NCBI RefSeq assembly: GCF_014692515.1
Contig: NZ_JACOIK010000016.1
Span: 1 to 64,000 of the forward strand
Direction: 5' to 3'
Origin: Sphingobacterium micropteri
Lineage (GTDB): Bacteria; Bacteroidota; Bacteroidia; Sphingobacteriales; Sphingobacteriaceae
Length of the DNA stretch: 64,000 bases
Shown here: positions 48,155 to 57,911 of the stretch, piece by piece
Position numbering within the stretch: the stretch's first letter is position 1
Layout of the letters: each line of letters starts with the position of its first letter
The notes under the pieces: generated by a model
Databases searched by the model: none
Told to the model about the DNA's origin: nothing
What the model saw: only the letters and a program-made list of their open reading frames with translations
Translations under genes and position numbers: made by a program

Positions 48155-49468
48155 ATGAAAATTCTAAAATTTGGTGGCACATCGGTGGGGAGTGCCCAAC
48201 GTATTAAAGGGTTGTTGGATATTGTAAACCCTACGGATCGCCAGATTGTTGTATTGTCGGCAGTAGCTGGTACAACAAATGCATTGGTAGAAATAGGTCA
48301 TGCCTTTTTAGCAGGAAAGACAGAAGAGGCGTTGGATTTAATCGCGCAACATAAGACTAAGTACGAGGAATTAATAAAGGAACTTTTTGCTACGGAGCAA
48401 GGGCTTGAAAAAGGAAAGAACCTGATTGATTATCACTTTAATTACATTGCCTCTTTGGGTAATGAGATGTTTACACCTATCGAGGAAAAAATCACTTTGG
48501 CACAGGGCGAGCTGTTGTCTACCACCTTGTTCCATTTTCATTTAGAAGAAATCGGTGTCCCATCGGTATTGTTACCGGCGTTGGATTTTATGAAAATAGA
48601 TGAGGACAATGAACCTATGGTGCCCCATATCGGAGAGAAACTTGCTGCTTTGTTGGCAAACTATCCCGATAATACCTTGTTTATTACACAAGGTTATATT
48701 TGCCGTAATTCGTTTGGTGAAATCGACAATTTGCGTCGTGGCGGGTCAGATTATACAGCGTCTCTTATTGGTGCTGCTATCCAGGCAGATGAAGTCCAAA
48801 TATGGACGGATATTGATGGTATGCACAATAACGATCCGCGTGTCGTAAAAGGAACGCAACCAATCGCACATCTGAGTTTTGATGAGGCGGCGGAGTTAGC
48901 TTATTTTGGAGCGAAGATCTTACACCCACAGAGCGTTTTCCCTGCGCAGCGGTACAATGTACCTGTGCGTTTGTTGAATACAATGGATCCACAGGCAGCT
49001 GGTACTTTGATAAGCAAAGAGGGGGGGACTAATGGACAAATTAGAGCTATTGCTGCAAAAGATGGAATTACGGCTATTCATATCCATTCTTCCCGTATGT
49101 TACTGGCTTATGGTTTCTTGCGCAAGATATTTGAGATATTTGAACGTTATAAAACACCTATCGATATGATTACAACATCGGAGGTTGCTGTTTCATTAAC
49201 GGTGGACGATACCCGAAATCTGGAAGATATTATCAAAGAAGTAGAAGATTTTGGTTCTGTACACGTAGATCATGATCAGACTATTGTTTGTGTTGTAGGG
49301 GATTTTAGTGCTAATACACATGGTTACGCCGCTAAGGTATTGGATGCGATTAAGCATCTTCCTTTGCGTATGATTTCTTATGGAGGATCGGATTATAACG
49401 TTTCTATTCTGTTGGATGCTAGTCATAAAACGGAAGCACTGCGTTCCTTACATAACAGATTGTTTTAA
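48155..49468 (+). CDS. lysC: aspartate kinase
   Basis: This 437-residue monofunctional aspartokinase starts KILKFGGTSVGSAQRIKGLL. It has the active-site segments FITQGYICRNSFGEIDNLRR and GGSDYTASLIGAAIQADEVQ, and WTDIDGMHNNDPRVV. Two C-terminal ACT domains (about 290-435) suggest feedback regulation by lysine or threonine. It phosphorylates aspartate, the first step to diaminopimelate, lysine, threonine and methionine. The lysA gene follows 92 bases later, indicating a lysine/DAP role. Confidence 0.93.
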   Translation: MKILKFGGTSVGSAQRIKGLLDIVNPTDRQIVVLSAVAGTTNALVEIGHAFLAGKTEEALDLIAQHKTKYEELIKELFATEQGLEKGKNLIDYHFNYIASLGNEMFTPIEEKITLAQGELLSTTLFHFHLEEIGVPSVLLPALDFMKIDEDNEPMVPHIGEKLAALLANYPDNTLFITQGYICRNSFGEIDNLRRGGSDYTASLIGAAIQADEVQIWTDIDGMHNNDPRVVKGTQPIAHLSFDEAAELAYFGAKILHPQSVFPAQRYNVPVRLLNTMDPQAAGTLISKEGGTNGQIRAIAAKDGITAIHIHSSRMLLAYGFLRKIFEIFERYKTPIDMITTSEVAVSLTVDDTRNLEDIIKEVEDFGSVHVDHDQTIVCVVGDFSANTHGYAAKVLDAIKHLPLRMISYGGSDYNVSILLDASHKTEALRSLHNRLF

Positions 49469-49560
49469 GACATAACGGGTTATTACAAGGACGATATTTG
49501 CAGTCGTCCGTGGAATAGAAATAGGGGCAATTGCCAATCATTACAAAGACAAAAGATTAT

Positions 49561-50739
49561 ATGTTGTTTAATAATAGTCAGCTAGAAAGAATCAAAGAAT
49601 TAGAAACGCCATTCTACTACTACGACCTTAATTTATTGGACGAAACATTAGAGCAAGCGAAACGTGCGGCAGATAAACGGGGGTTTCATGTGCATTATGC
49701 ATTGAAAGCTAACTTTAACGACCGGGTACTATCTGTGATTCAATCCAAGGGATTCGGAGCCGATTGTGTAAGTGGAAACGAAGTACAAAAAGCAATTGAT
49801 CTGGGATTTGCTGCGGATAAAATTACATTTGCGGGTGTAGGTAAATCGGATAAAGAAATTATCTTGTCGTTGCAGCATGATATCTTTGCTTTTAATGTCG
49901 AATCGATTCAAGAGATGGAAGTCATCAACGAGCTGGCGGGTAAGCTCTGTGTTATTGCCAAGGTGTCATTGCGGATTAATCCAAATGTTGATGCGAACAC
50001 ACATCATTATATCACCACAGGTCTTGATGAGAATAAGTTTGGAGTTCCGACTTCTGAATTGGAGCAAGCGGCTTCCGTTATCCGCGAGGCGCAATATGTG
50101 GAACTCGTGGGATTACACTTCCACGTTGGCTCTCAGATTACCGATATGAATGTCTTTAAGAGTCTATGTGTTAAAGTAAATGAGTGGAAAAACTGGTTTG
50201 AAGAGCGGGGAACACAAATCAAAGTATTGAATGTTGGTGGTGGTTTAGGGGTAGATTATCAGCATCCAGACGAGAATCCGATTCCTGATTTTGAGACATA
50301 CTTTGATATATTTGATCGGTTTTTGGAACGAAATGCACACCAAGAAGTTCATTTTGAATTGGGACGAGCATTAGTAGCACAATCTGGATCACTTATTACC
50401 AAAGTTTTATATACCAAAAGTGGTGTAAAAAAACACTTTTTAGTGGTCGATGCCGGTATGACGGAACTGATGAGACCGGCTTTATATCAGGCATATCACA
50501 AAATAGAACGTATAGAAGCCGGTGAAGATGCGGTTATCCCATATGATGTTGTAGGACCGATCTGCGAAAGCTCTGATTGTTTTGGTAAAGAAGTGCCATT
50601 GCCGAAATCAGAGCGGGGAGACTTGATTGCTATCCGGACAGCCGGTGCCTATGGTGAGGTGATGGCCTCGCGCTACAATTTACGCGATGAGATCCGTTAT
50701 GTGTATAGCGACGTATTAAATTTATCCCCCTCACTATGA
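49561..50739 (+). CDS. lysA: diaminopimelate decarboxylase
   Basis: I choose the ATG at 49561 (392 residues); the earlier in-frame codon at 49531 is TTG. This fold-type III PLP enzyme shows TPFYYYDLNLLDETLEQAKR, the PLP lysine in VHYALKANFNDRVLSV, GLHFHVGSQITDMNVFK, LNVGGGLGVDYQHPDENP and the active-site Cys in GPICESSDCFGKEVPLPKSE. It converts meso-DAP to lysine. The start is followed by no extra domain, and the length is normal. Confidence 0.95.
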   Translation: MLFNNSQLERIKELETPFYYYDLNLLDETLEQAKRAADKRGFHVHYALKANFNDRVLSVIQSKGFGADCVSGNEVQKAIDLGFAADKITFAGVGKSDKEIILSLQHDIFAFNVESIQEMEVINELAGKLCVIAKVSLRINPNVDANTHHYITTGLDENKFGVPTSELEQAASVIREAQYVELVGLHFHVGSQITDMNVFKSLCVKVNEWKNWFEERGTQIKVLNVGGGLGVDYQHPDENPIPDFETYFDIFDRFLERNAHQEVHFELGRALVAQSGSLITKVLYTKSGVKKHFLVVDAGMTELMRPALYQAYHKIERIEAGEDAVIPYDVVGPICESSDCFGKEVPLPKSERGDLIAIRTAGAYGEVMASRYNLRDEIRYVYSDVLNLSPSL

Positions 50740-50778
50740 ATGGGTTTTTGTTTTTCTGAAAAAAAGAGATGAAGAATG

Positions 50779-50809
50779 TTTGCATTTTAAATCGAAATTC
50801 CTACTTTTG
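50779..50809 (+). promoter_or_regulatory. tRNA-Lys promoter
   Basis: TTTG (50779-50782) and TACTTTTG (50802-50809) are 19 bases apart, a textbook Bacteroidota promoter, 44 bases ahead of the tRNA. Confidence 0.88.
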
Positions 50810-50853
50810 CATCACTTCAAACAACGAAGCTATGCTTTAGAAAAACGAAGTAA

Positions 50854-50926
50854 GATTCCGTAGCTCAGCTGGTAGAGCAATACACTTTTAATGTATGGGT
50901 CCTGGGTTCGAATCCCAGCGGGATCA
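50854..50926 (+). tRNA. tRNA-Lys(TTT)
   Basis: The 73-base gene has acceptor arms GATTCCG and CGGGATC (one G-T pair), D-arm GCTCAGCTGGTAGAGC, and anticodon stem ATACA/TGTAT around CTTTTAA with anticodon TTT. The T-arm CTGGGTTCGAATCCCAG and discriminator A complete it. CCA is not encoded. It has its own promoter and terminator. Confidence 0.97.
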
Positions 50927-50933
50927 CAAACAA

Positions 50934-50960
50934 AAGCTCAATCGAAAGATTGGGCTTTTT
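50934..50960 (+). terminator. terminator of tRNA-Lys
   Basis: AAGCTCAATC and GATTGGGCTT form a stem with one G-T pair around a GAAA loop, followed by a T-run. Confidence 0.92.
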
Positions 50961-51030
50961 TTGTTAACTGGGATGAGAACAGAAGGGTTGGGATGGGTTC
51001 GATTCTTGAAGGCTCAGTCAACCCTCAGTA

Positions 51031-51837
51031 TTATTCCAATCGATAGTACGATGAGTTAAGATTTGTGTTAGACTTTTCTGCTCTTTCTATTACTCCAAAA
51101 TCCGTCAGTAACAAGGGTGAACCTTTCTTTATACAAACCATCTGTTCGAAATGAACAGATGGTTTGCTGTCTATCGTGTAGATTGTCCATTTGTCATCTC
51201 CTGTAAAAACCTTTTCCGTTCCTAAATTAATCATAGGCTCAATGGCAATCACTACGTTTTCTTTTAACAATTTTCCTTTTCCTTTTCGTCCAAAGTTAGG
51301 TACGTCTGGTTCTTCATGTAGATTTCTTCCCAATCCGTGACCGACTAAATCTTTGACAATGCCATATCCATGTGGTTCAATATGCTATTGGATTGCAAAG
51401 CTAATGTCTCCAACTCTATTGCCATGTACCGCTTTCTCGATGCCTTTTGTGAGTGACGTTTTGGTAACTGCTACAAGTTTTAATACTTCATCCGGAACTT
51501 CACCAACAATAAACGAGTAGGCTTGGTCTCCATGAAAGCCATTTTTATAGGCACCAACATCCAAAGACACAATATCTCCATCGGCGATCGGTTTTTTACT
51601 AGGTAAACCATGTACAACAGCATTATTGACCGATATACAAATATGGAAAGGATAACCACCGTGATTATGAAATGATGGTATTGCTCCGTGATCACGGATA
51701 AATTCATTTGCATGTTTGTCTAATTCCAACGTGGTAATTCCTGACTTTATAATTGCGGCAAGAGAAGCCAATGTTGTACTAACCAACATCCCGCTTTGTG
51801 CCATCAATTCTATTTCTTCCTTCGTTTTACAATACAT
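51031..51837 (-). pseudogene. map: type I methionine aminopeptidase interrupted by an in-frame TAG
   Basis: Reading from 51837, 150 codons match the first half of type I methionine aminopeptidase (YCKTKEEIELMAQSGMLVST, then VSLDVGAYKNGFHGDQAYSF with the two metal Asp). A TAG at 51385-51387 follows AIQ. The same frame continues with HIEPHGYGIVKDLVGHGLGR, EEPDVPNFGRKGKGK and VVIAIEPMI, carrying the remaining His and Glu ligands. Nothing else is lost, so one nonsense change separates the halves. Total length near 267 codons is normal. The essential copy is usually in the ribosomal protein operon, so this one may be dispensable. The start overlaps the nhaA stop by 11 bases. Confidence 0.9.
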
Positions 51838-53005
51838 ATTGTTGTTCTTTTAAATTTACTTTTGACCTGTTTAATAAAGTATAACCGATTATTCCCGAAA
51901 TTAAAGAAGCTATTAAGATGGAGAATTTTGCTTCTTCTATAAGCAGGTTATCTGTAAATGACAGCAGAGAAATAAAAATAGCCATCGTAAAACCAACCCC
52001 AGCTAATGAACCTACTCCGATGATGTGCATCCAATTAGCTTCTGCAGGAAGTTGTGCAATATGGAGTTTTATAGCTAGCTTAGACATTAAAAATATTCCT
52101 AGTGGTTTACCCACACAAAGACCCAAAATAATCCCAATTCCCAAAGGAGAAAATAATCCGTCCAACATAGACGTCTCAAAACGGATATTGGTATTTGCAA
52201 GTGCAAATAGAGGTATAATCACAAAGTTTATAGGATTTATCAACGCATGTTCTAATCTTAATAAAGGCGAGCTATCCCGCTCTTTGGTTTTTGCAGGAAT
52301 CATCATTGCTGTTAGTACGCCAGCTATTGTAGCATGTATGCCTGAGTGATGGATAAAGTACCAAATAAACAGACCGGGTATAAGATAAAAGGAGAGATGG
52401 CGAATGCCTATTTTATTAAAGACATAAAGTATAAGCAGTAGTACACCTGCATAAACAAGATATATAATGTGTAACTCCGTGGAATAGAAGAGGGCAATCA
52501 CCAAAATAGCAATCAAGTCATCTACGATTGCTAATGCAGATAGAAAAATCTTCAATGATAATGGAGCTTTTTTTCCCAACATAGCAAGGATGGCAAGTGC
52601 AAAGGCAATGTCGGTAGCCATAGGAATACCCCAACCCCTGCCTGTGTCTGTACCCTGATTTATAATCATATAAATAAGTGCCGGAACAATCGCTCCGCCG
52701 AAAGCACATAGTATGGGTAACGATGCTAGGCGTAGAGTGGAAAGCCCGCCATCTAACACTTCTCTTTTAATCTCAAGACCTACCAATAGGAAAAATATTG
52801 TCATAAGTCCATCGTTTATCCAAAGAGCAACCGAATATTTTAAATGGATGTTGGGTGTCTCGTATCCGAGTGGATAATTTAAAAGCCTATCAAAAGATGT
52901 CCCAAGAAATGAATTTGAAATTCCTAAAGAAATTAGAACATAAATGAAGAGTAAAATTCCTGCACCGGATGGGGATTGAAAAAATATTTTTAACGTTTTA
53001 AGCAT
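51827..53005 (-). CDS. nhaA: Na+/H+ antiporter NhaA
   Basis: This 392-residue protein has about 12 membrane segments and NhaA motifs: WINDGLMTIFFLLVGLEIKR (with EIKRE), GWGIPMATDIAFALAILAML, and the essential Asp pair in LSALAIVDDLIAILVIALFY. The later GVLTAMMIPAK and GVGFTMAIFISLLSF are also present. It exports Na+ in exchange for protons, aiding salt and alkaline tolerance. It is upstream of the broken methionine aminopeptidase gene, with an 11-base overlap. Confidence 0.95.
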   Translation of the reverse strand: MLKTLKIFFQSPSGAGILLFIYVLISLGISNSFLGTSFDRLLNYPLGYETPNIHLKYSVALWINDGLMTIFFLLVGLEIKREVLDGGLSTLRLASLPILCAFGGAIVPALIYMIINQGTDTGRGWGIPMATDIAFALAILAMLGKKAPLSLKIFLSALAIVDDLIAILVIALFYSTELHIIYLVYAGVLLLILYVFNKIGIRHLSFYLIPGLFIWYFIHHSGIHATIAGVLTAMMIPAKTKERDSSPLLRLEHALINPINFVIIPLFALANTNIRFETSMLDGLFSPLGIGIILGLCVGKPLGIFLMSKLAIKLHIAQLPAEANWMHIIGVGSLAGVGFTMAIFISLLSFTDNLLIEEAKFSILIASLISGIIGYTLLNRSKVNLKEQQYVL

Positions 53006-53124
53006 AGTAATGTTTACCTTAATTCAATGCAAACAAAACTACCTATATACTAAACGGTGTAAAAGTAAAAATCGGACACTTATAAGCGACTAAATACGTT
53101 TTATTTCGTATATTGCATATTGAT

Positions 53125-53970
53125 ATGCCCATAAATTTTCTGCGAAATATTAAATTTTCCGTGTCTTCTGCATCGAATCCGATGAGAAGACAGAACGATG
53201 TCGTATATCAGCAACTGAAAACCGAGCATATCGTGGGAGCGTATGTTTTTCCCTGTAAAGATTTAAGGTCCAATCAGCCGTTATTTAATGACGGGCTTCC
53301 GTCACTTATTTTCATGCCGCGAAAATCAGATGCCGTTCGCTTAAATGAAAAAGGAGAAGCAACAAAATTCAACGCTGCCTGGGTCTGTTGTGGCGTAATC
53401 AAAAATACATATTGGGAAGTGCCGTCGGGTCTCGAATATATTTTAGTTTTGCGTTTTAAACCATCGTCTTTTTATTCCATATTTAAGGTTGACCCATCTG
53501 CTTTTCATGCTAGGCCCATTCGTAATTTGGCAGATATCTTAGATGAAAACTGGATGCAGATCTTTGACAAGATGTATGAAAAGAAAATATTGTCCGAAAG
53601 AATTTCCTTTTTAGATGATGTTTTTTCGTCGTTTAAAACGGATGATTGCTTTCCCCATATATTAAGCACTGCTGTCGAATATATCGAAGCAAAAAAAGGT
53701 AATATTACCGTGTCAGACGTTCTTCACAAATTAGGTAAAAAGGTTAATTCAAAATGGTTGCATAGGAACTTTGTAAAATACATTGGGATTTCCCCCAAAA
53801 AGTATATTTCATTGCAACGGTTTATCTATACTTATGGTCAGTACGAAAAAAGTAAATCGGAGAATTTATTTGATTTGGCTTTGATTTCGGGATATTATGA
53901 CTATAACCATTTTTTTAAAGATTTTAAACAATATATAGGTGTGGCACCATCTAAATATGCTTGGGAGTAG
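53125..53970 (+). CDS. AraC-family transcriptional regulator
   Basis: I choose the ATG at 53125 (281 residues); the earlier in-frame codon at 53113 is TTG. The first ~170 residues form a beta-rich sensor-like domain without known ligand (DGLPSLIFMPRKSDAVRLNE, then WVCCGVIKNTYWEVPSGLEY, as in DUF6597-type domains). The C-terminal ~100 residues carry two HTH motifs ending FDLALISGYYDYNHFFKDFK and GVAPSKY. It stands alone, so its targets are unknown. Confidence 0.87.
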   Translation: MPINFLRNIKFSVSSASNPMRRQNDVVYQQLKTEHIVGAYVFPCKDLRSNQPLFNDGLPSLIFMPRKSDAVRLNEKGEATKFNAAWVCCGVIKNTYWEVPSGLEYILVLRFKPSSFYSIFKVDPSAFHARPIRNLADILDENWMQIFDKMYEKKILSERISFLDDVFSSFKTDDCFPHILSTAVEYIEAKKGNITVSDVLHKLGKKVNSKWLHRNFVKYIGISPKKYISLQRFIYTYGQYEKSKSENLFDLALISGYYDYNHFFKDFKQYIGVAPSKYAWE

Positions 53971-54112
53971 ATCTTTCCTATCTAGGAATAAATAAATACC
54001 CACACGTCTAGACTTCAACACTTGCATATAGTAGATTACGTAGCGTTAAAAAGAACTTTTGCAACGTTGGTATGCGTACAAAAACCAATAGAAACGGCAT
54101 GTTTAACGAGAA

Positions 54113-54547
54113 TCAAAGAGCGTAGTCAAAAGCGCCTTTACGAAGTTGAATCCCATATTCCAGATAAGCTTTCATACAGTCGAGGAAGTTTCCCCAACCA
54201 AATGTGTTGTCGGTAAGCCATTTGATATTTTTCTCGTTTAGTTGTTTCTCACCTTCGGTAACTTTTACGACCGTGCTTTTGTCAGGTTGTTCTTCCAATG
54301 TAATACGCACGACGGTTTCCTCATCCCACACAAATTCAATGAATTTGTTAGGTTGTACTTCTGTAACTTTCACCGGAAATTTACCTGGGAAATCTCCAAA
54401 CTCCCATAAAAGTTCCTTACCTGTTTCCATACGGCCTGTGCTTTCAGAAATAAAATACTTCGTCATTTTCTCAGGATTTACTATAGCTTCAAAAACTTCG
54501 TGTATCTGTTTTTGGATTTGTAGAGTAGCTTTTGCGGTAAGTTTCAT
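54113..54547 (-). CDS. SRPBCC (AHSA1-like) family protein
   Basis: I choose the ATG at 54547 (144 residues). The product begins MKLTAKATLQIQKQIHEVFE and shows the AHSA1-type middle ELLWEFGDFPGKFPVKVTEV and FIEFVWDEETVVRITLEEQP. The C-terminal helix holds NTFGWGNFLDCMKAYLEYGI. It is a third SRPBCC protein in the window but lacks the WWGP motif of the pair near 1 kb and is not next to an ArsR gene. The ligand and role are unknown. Confidence 0.85.
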   Translation of the reverse strand: MKLTAKATLQIQKQIHEVFEAIVNPEKMTKYFISESTGRMETGKELLWEFGDFPGKFPVKVTEVQPNKFIEFVWDEETVVRITLEEQPDKSTVVKVTEGEKQLNEKNIKWLTDNTFGWGNFLDCMKAYLEYGIQLRKGAFDYAL

Positions 54548-54648
54548 AGCAAATTTTATTAAATGGGGGGCTTCCATAAATTTGGAATCCAACAAATGTA
54601 AAAAGGCTGATGTAAACTTAAGTTGCCTTATGGCAAGAAAATATTTTC

Positions 54649-54762
54649 TTAAAAAGTCGGATCAAAATAATGTGTTAATTCTTTAAATGAACTAAATTTT
54701 AAGTCGTATTTTTTTGCTTCGCCAAATCCATAGTCAACAAACACAAAAGGAATGTTGGCGAT
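54649..54762 (-). pseudogene. relic of a HAD-family hydrolase C terminus
   Basis: On the minus strand an open frame with no start codon reads IANIPFVFVDYGFGEAKKYD, then LKFSSFKELTHYFDPTF and a stop at 54649-54651; a TAA closes the upstream end. The xIPFxFxxYGFGE segment followed by IxSFxEL is typical of the last 35 residues of HAD-type phosphatases. The remaining ~180 residues are missing, so this is a deletion remnant. Confidence 0.6.
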
Positions 54763-55035
54763 TTACATTTATTAAGTTAAGCATTAGCCTGAATAACAAA
54801 TCTACTTAAAAAAACTGATGCTTATTACAGTTTGATAATTTTCAGATCGTGGCTATCATTATAGGTTTTTATAGCGCTGTTGTATTGGCATTACAAAGTT
54901 TCAGCAAGAGGTTCAACAATCTAGAACGGACAAGCACAAAAACTGGAAATTGAGACAAAACGTAGATAAATTGACACCGTGTTATTGTAAGACGTATCCA
55001 TTTTAATTGTACCTTTAATGTAAAATAAACCCAGT
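54763..55035. other. gap between the HAD relic and the enolase-superfamily gene
   Basis: No gene is evident. AAGCATTAG (54779-54787) and CTGATGCTT (54815-54823) form an inverted repeat with one mismatch. TACCTTTA (55010-55017) is a fair -7 box for the gene at 55036, but a TTTG at the right distance is missing. Confidence 0.4.
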
Positions 55036-56253
55036 ATGAAAAGAAGAACATTTTTACAAGCGCTCCAAGTAGGTGTCGCATCAGCTATGCTGTTCAATGG
55101 CAAAAGTCATGGAATGGATTTAACTTCACTGATAGATAGGACGTCGGCAGACAAGGAGTTGGCCTACCATCGAATTCAGGAGATCAAGTTTTCAACAGTA
55201 AAGCTGAATTATCCGCGATTAGTTGGGAAAAATGCTCGTCTCGACCTCCATGGTTACGGACCAACTGTAGAAATATGTTGCATAATAACAGACAAAGGTG
55301 CTATGGGATGGGCCTCGTTACGTGGATCAAAACGCGATGCTGAAAAGATAGTAAACGAACTTATTGGCAAAAAGGTATCGGAGGTATTTGCAACCCATAT
55401 CGGTACGTTACAGGAAAGATATATTCCCTTCGATATGGCTCTTCATGATCTCGCAGGAATCATTTTACAAAAGCCTGTATATGCGCTACTCGGAAAAGAA
55501 AAGCCGCTTATTACAGATTACTATAGCGGCATGATCTATTTTGATGATCTAGAGCCCGCCGACAAACCGGCCGGGATCGATCGTATATTGGAAGAATGTC
55601 GCTATGACTATGGTGTAGGATACAGACAGTTCAAGTTGAAAATCGGCCGTGGTCATAAATGGATGCCTTTTGAGGAAGGCTTACGACGGGATATCGAAGT
55701 TACCAAGGCGGTGAATGAAGCTTTTCCTGACTGTGAAATCCTAGTAGACGGCAATAATGGATTTTCAGCTGATCAGTTTATTGCATATCTTAAGGGTATA
55801 TCTGGAACGAAACTGTTTTGGATAGAAGAACCTTTTCACGAGACCGTTGCGGACTACCAGAAGCTACGTCATTATATACGAGAGGAGGGGATAGAAACAT
55901 TGTTGGCGGACGGTGAGGCAGATCCTGATCAACAATTTTTAAAGGAGCTGATTCAGCAAAAACTACTGGATGTTCACCTAACAGACATTGAAGGACTTGG
56001 ATTCACCAATTGGCGAAGATTGATGCCCGAGCTCCAAAAGTTAGGTGCACAGGCGTCACCGCACGCTTGGGGATCACTTCTCAAAACCAACTATACGGCG
56101 CATTTGGCTGGTGGATTAGGCAATACGGTTACCATCGAAGGGGTAACGAGCTCATCTGATGACGTGGATCTTTCCGGGTACACAATCCGAAAAGGTAAAT
56201 TAATCCCACCATCGACACCAGGTTTTGGTATGCCATTGTTGAAGAAAATATAA
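55036..56253 (+). CDS. enolase-superfamily enzyme (mandelate racemase / muconate lactonizing type)
   Basis: This 405-residue protein starts with a signal-like segment (MKRRTFLQALQVGVASAMLF), so it is probably exported, perhaps by the Tat route given the RR. The enolase-superfamily core shows the catalytic KxK-type YRQFKLKIGRGHKW, the metal ligands in EILVDGNNGFSADQF, LFWIEEPFHE and TLLADGEADPD, and the C-terminal SPHAWGSLLKTNYTAHLAGG. It likely acts on an acid-sugar or related acid by proton abstraction; the substrate is unknown. Confidence 0.87.
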   Translation: MKRRTFLQALQVGVASAMLFNGKSHGMDLTSLIDRTSADKELAYHRIQEIKFSTVKLNYPRLVGKNARLDLHGYGPTVEICCIITDKGAMGWASLRGSKRDAEKIVNELIGKKVSEVFATHIGTLQERYIPFDMALHDLAGIILQKPVYALLGKEKPLITDYYSGMIYFDDLEPADKPAGIDRILEECRYDYGVGYRQFKLKIGRGHKWMPFEEGLRRDIEVTKAVNEAFPDCEILVDGNNGFSADQFIAYLKGISGTKLFWIEEPFHETVADYQKLRHYIREEGIETLLADGEADPDQQFLKELIQQKLLDVHLTDIEGLGFTNWRRLMPELQKLGAQASPHAWGSLLKTNYTAHLAGGLGNTVTIEGVTSSSDDVDLSGYTIRKGKLIPPSTPGFGMPLLKKI

Positions 56254-56310
56254 CGGTCGTTATATGGAGAGGTTCAATACTTTTGATTTTGCTTATACCG
56301 TCGGTTTTAG

Positions 56311-56928
56311 CTAGTTCAGATTTTCATTTTTAGGCTTTCTGACACTCATCATTGTCTTTGAAGCAAACACGAGTGCTTGGATGATCACAGCAATGACGAT
56401 GAGAATAGCTAACTCCAAATACGAGAGTATGTTGGAGAAAGAAGTCATATGGAGTACATCGTCTAATTGGTTTTTTCCTTCCTCTACTTGTATGGAGGAA
56501 AGAGTTTGCAATGTGTCTCCGGCATCACGTGCGGCTAATAGAGCCGACGAATAATCGCCAATTTTGTTATTTCGGGATATGGTTTGACACAGCTGTTTGA
56601 AAACTTCAAAATTAGTTCTTTCTATGTCCGTAAGAATCGTTTTTTCGTATAATTCATTTAATGCGGTTACATCGGTTAGGTGATCGTTTATCCGGGCACT
56701 GATCTTTTCATCTTCCTTTTCCAAGATGGTGATGATGCCCTCCATTTGCTTTGACAATTGTAGGATATATTGTGCGACGACAAGCCGATCTTCGTAAATG
56801 GAGGTAACCGCTGTACTTATCCGCGTGGCGATCCGTTGTTCACGCATATTGGTCAGCATTACCAGACCGATTACGGTGAATAATAATATCGCCGCCGTCA
56901 TTTTCTGTTTAATCGCAAATGTCCACAT
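56311..56928 (-). CDS. MCP four-helix-bundle membrane sensor protein
   Basis: I choose the ATG at 56928 (205 residues); an earlier ATG at 56955 is possible. The product has an N-terminal membrane segment (about 9-25, MTAAILLFTVIGLVMLTN) and a periplasmic four-helix-bundle domain (about 30-170). A second membrane segment near the C terminus (about 173-195) is followed by a very short basic tail. It resembles the ligand domain of chemoreceptors but lacks HAMP and signalling domains, so it may work as a stand-alone sensor or partner. Confidence 0.78.
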   Translation of the reverse strand: MWTFAIKQKMTAAILLFTVIGLVMLTNMREQRIATRISTAVTSIYEDRLVVAQYILQLSKQMEGIITILEKEDEKISARINDHLTDVTALNELYEKTILTDIERTNFEVFKQLCQTISRNNKIGDYSSALLAARDAGDTLQTLSSIQVEEGKNQLDDVLHMTSFSNILSYLELAILIVIAVIIQALVFASKTMMSVRKPKNENLN

Positions 56929-57112
56929 AATCCTCAATTTAACCGACAACGTCATGCATCAGGTTCATAAAGCAGACAATTTAAGGAATTATTTCAAAAA
57001 ACTATCATGCATAGTCACAGAGAAACGGAATAAAACTAGAGATTAACGATGATTTTAAAAAAAGATATCCGACATATATCAATTGTAATACAAACTGGTG
57101 ACGGTTGGTTGT

Positions 57113-57646
57113 TTATTTTTTTCGTTTGTAATGCAGTTGTGTCAATCCTGTTTCAAATGTTTTTGCTGTTATGAATTCAAGCGTTTGTTCAGGTCTGCCG
57201 TCCTTGAAAAGTCTCGTTCCATCACCCAACAAAACCGGTACAACCGAAATTATAAACTCGTCTATTAAGTCGTGTTTCAATAGATCATTTATTACTTCCG
57301 CACCGCCATCACAATAAATATTCTTTCCGTTCTCGGACTTTAGCTGTTTAACTAATTCGGACAAATCTCCCGTATAAAATGTCGTTCTTCCTACACTTGG
57401 TTTTTCGGTTCTTGTTATGACATAAACATCTCGATGTCCATTGTCGTAATGAGACAAGCCGATTTCCCCAAGCACATAATCATAGGTTCTTCGCCCAATA
57501 ATTAATGTATCAATCGTATCTGTAAATTTCGTATAACCATAGTCTTCTCCTTCTTTTTCAACGCTTTTTAAGAAACTAAGGTCGTCATTGGGTCCAGCAA
57601 TATAGCCATCTAAACTTGTTGCAATGAAAAGTGATATCTTTCGCAT
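57113..57646 (-). CDS. dihydrofolate reductase family protein (RibD C-terminal type)
   Basis: This 177-residue protein belongs to the RibD C-terminal/DHFR-like fold: MRKISLFIATSLDGYIAGPN, DTLIIGRRTYDYVLGEIGLS, IYCDGGAEVINDLLKHDLID and EFIISVVPVLLGDGTRLFKD. It binds NADPH and probably reduces an unknown substrate; it is not the main dihydrofolate reductase. It is monocistronic, with about 160 bases of gene-free DNA before it and 260 after its start. Confidence 0.9.
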   Translation of the reverse strand: MRKISLFIATSLDGYIAGPNDDLSFLKSVEKEGEDYGYTKFTDTIDTLIIGRRTYDYVLGEIGLSHYDNGHRDVYVITRTEKPSVGRTTFYTGDLSELVKQLKSENGKNIYCDGGAEVINDLLKHDLIDEFIISVVPVLLGDGTRLFKDGRPEQTLEFITAKTFETGLTQLHYKRKK

Positions 57647-57911
57647 CTATTTTTAAATTTAATCTCTCCTGTCAATTTCTGTGTAATTGTAACTTTTTTT
57701 GATTTAAAACCTATCATTTAAGTTTTATAATTCGCTTATTTATACAAGGAAAAGTAAGAATCTCGTTCGTTTTAGCCGCTTTTTTTGTGTAAATTTTTGC
57801 TTTTTACTCATAGCTTAATGGTATTGTTAGTAGTTCATTCTATCAAAAAAGATAGTAACAAACTTTTTTCCTTTTTTAGTAACTTTAAACAAAACTAAAA
57901 ATTTTTAAAAC

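Noticed and set aside
51385..51387. TAG as pyrrolysine codon or programmed readthrough
   Set aside because: The family has no such residue at this place and no pyrrolysine genes are seen; a simple nonsense change or sequencing error is the plainer reading.
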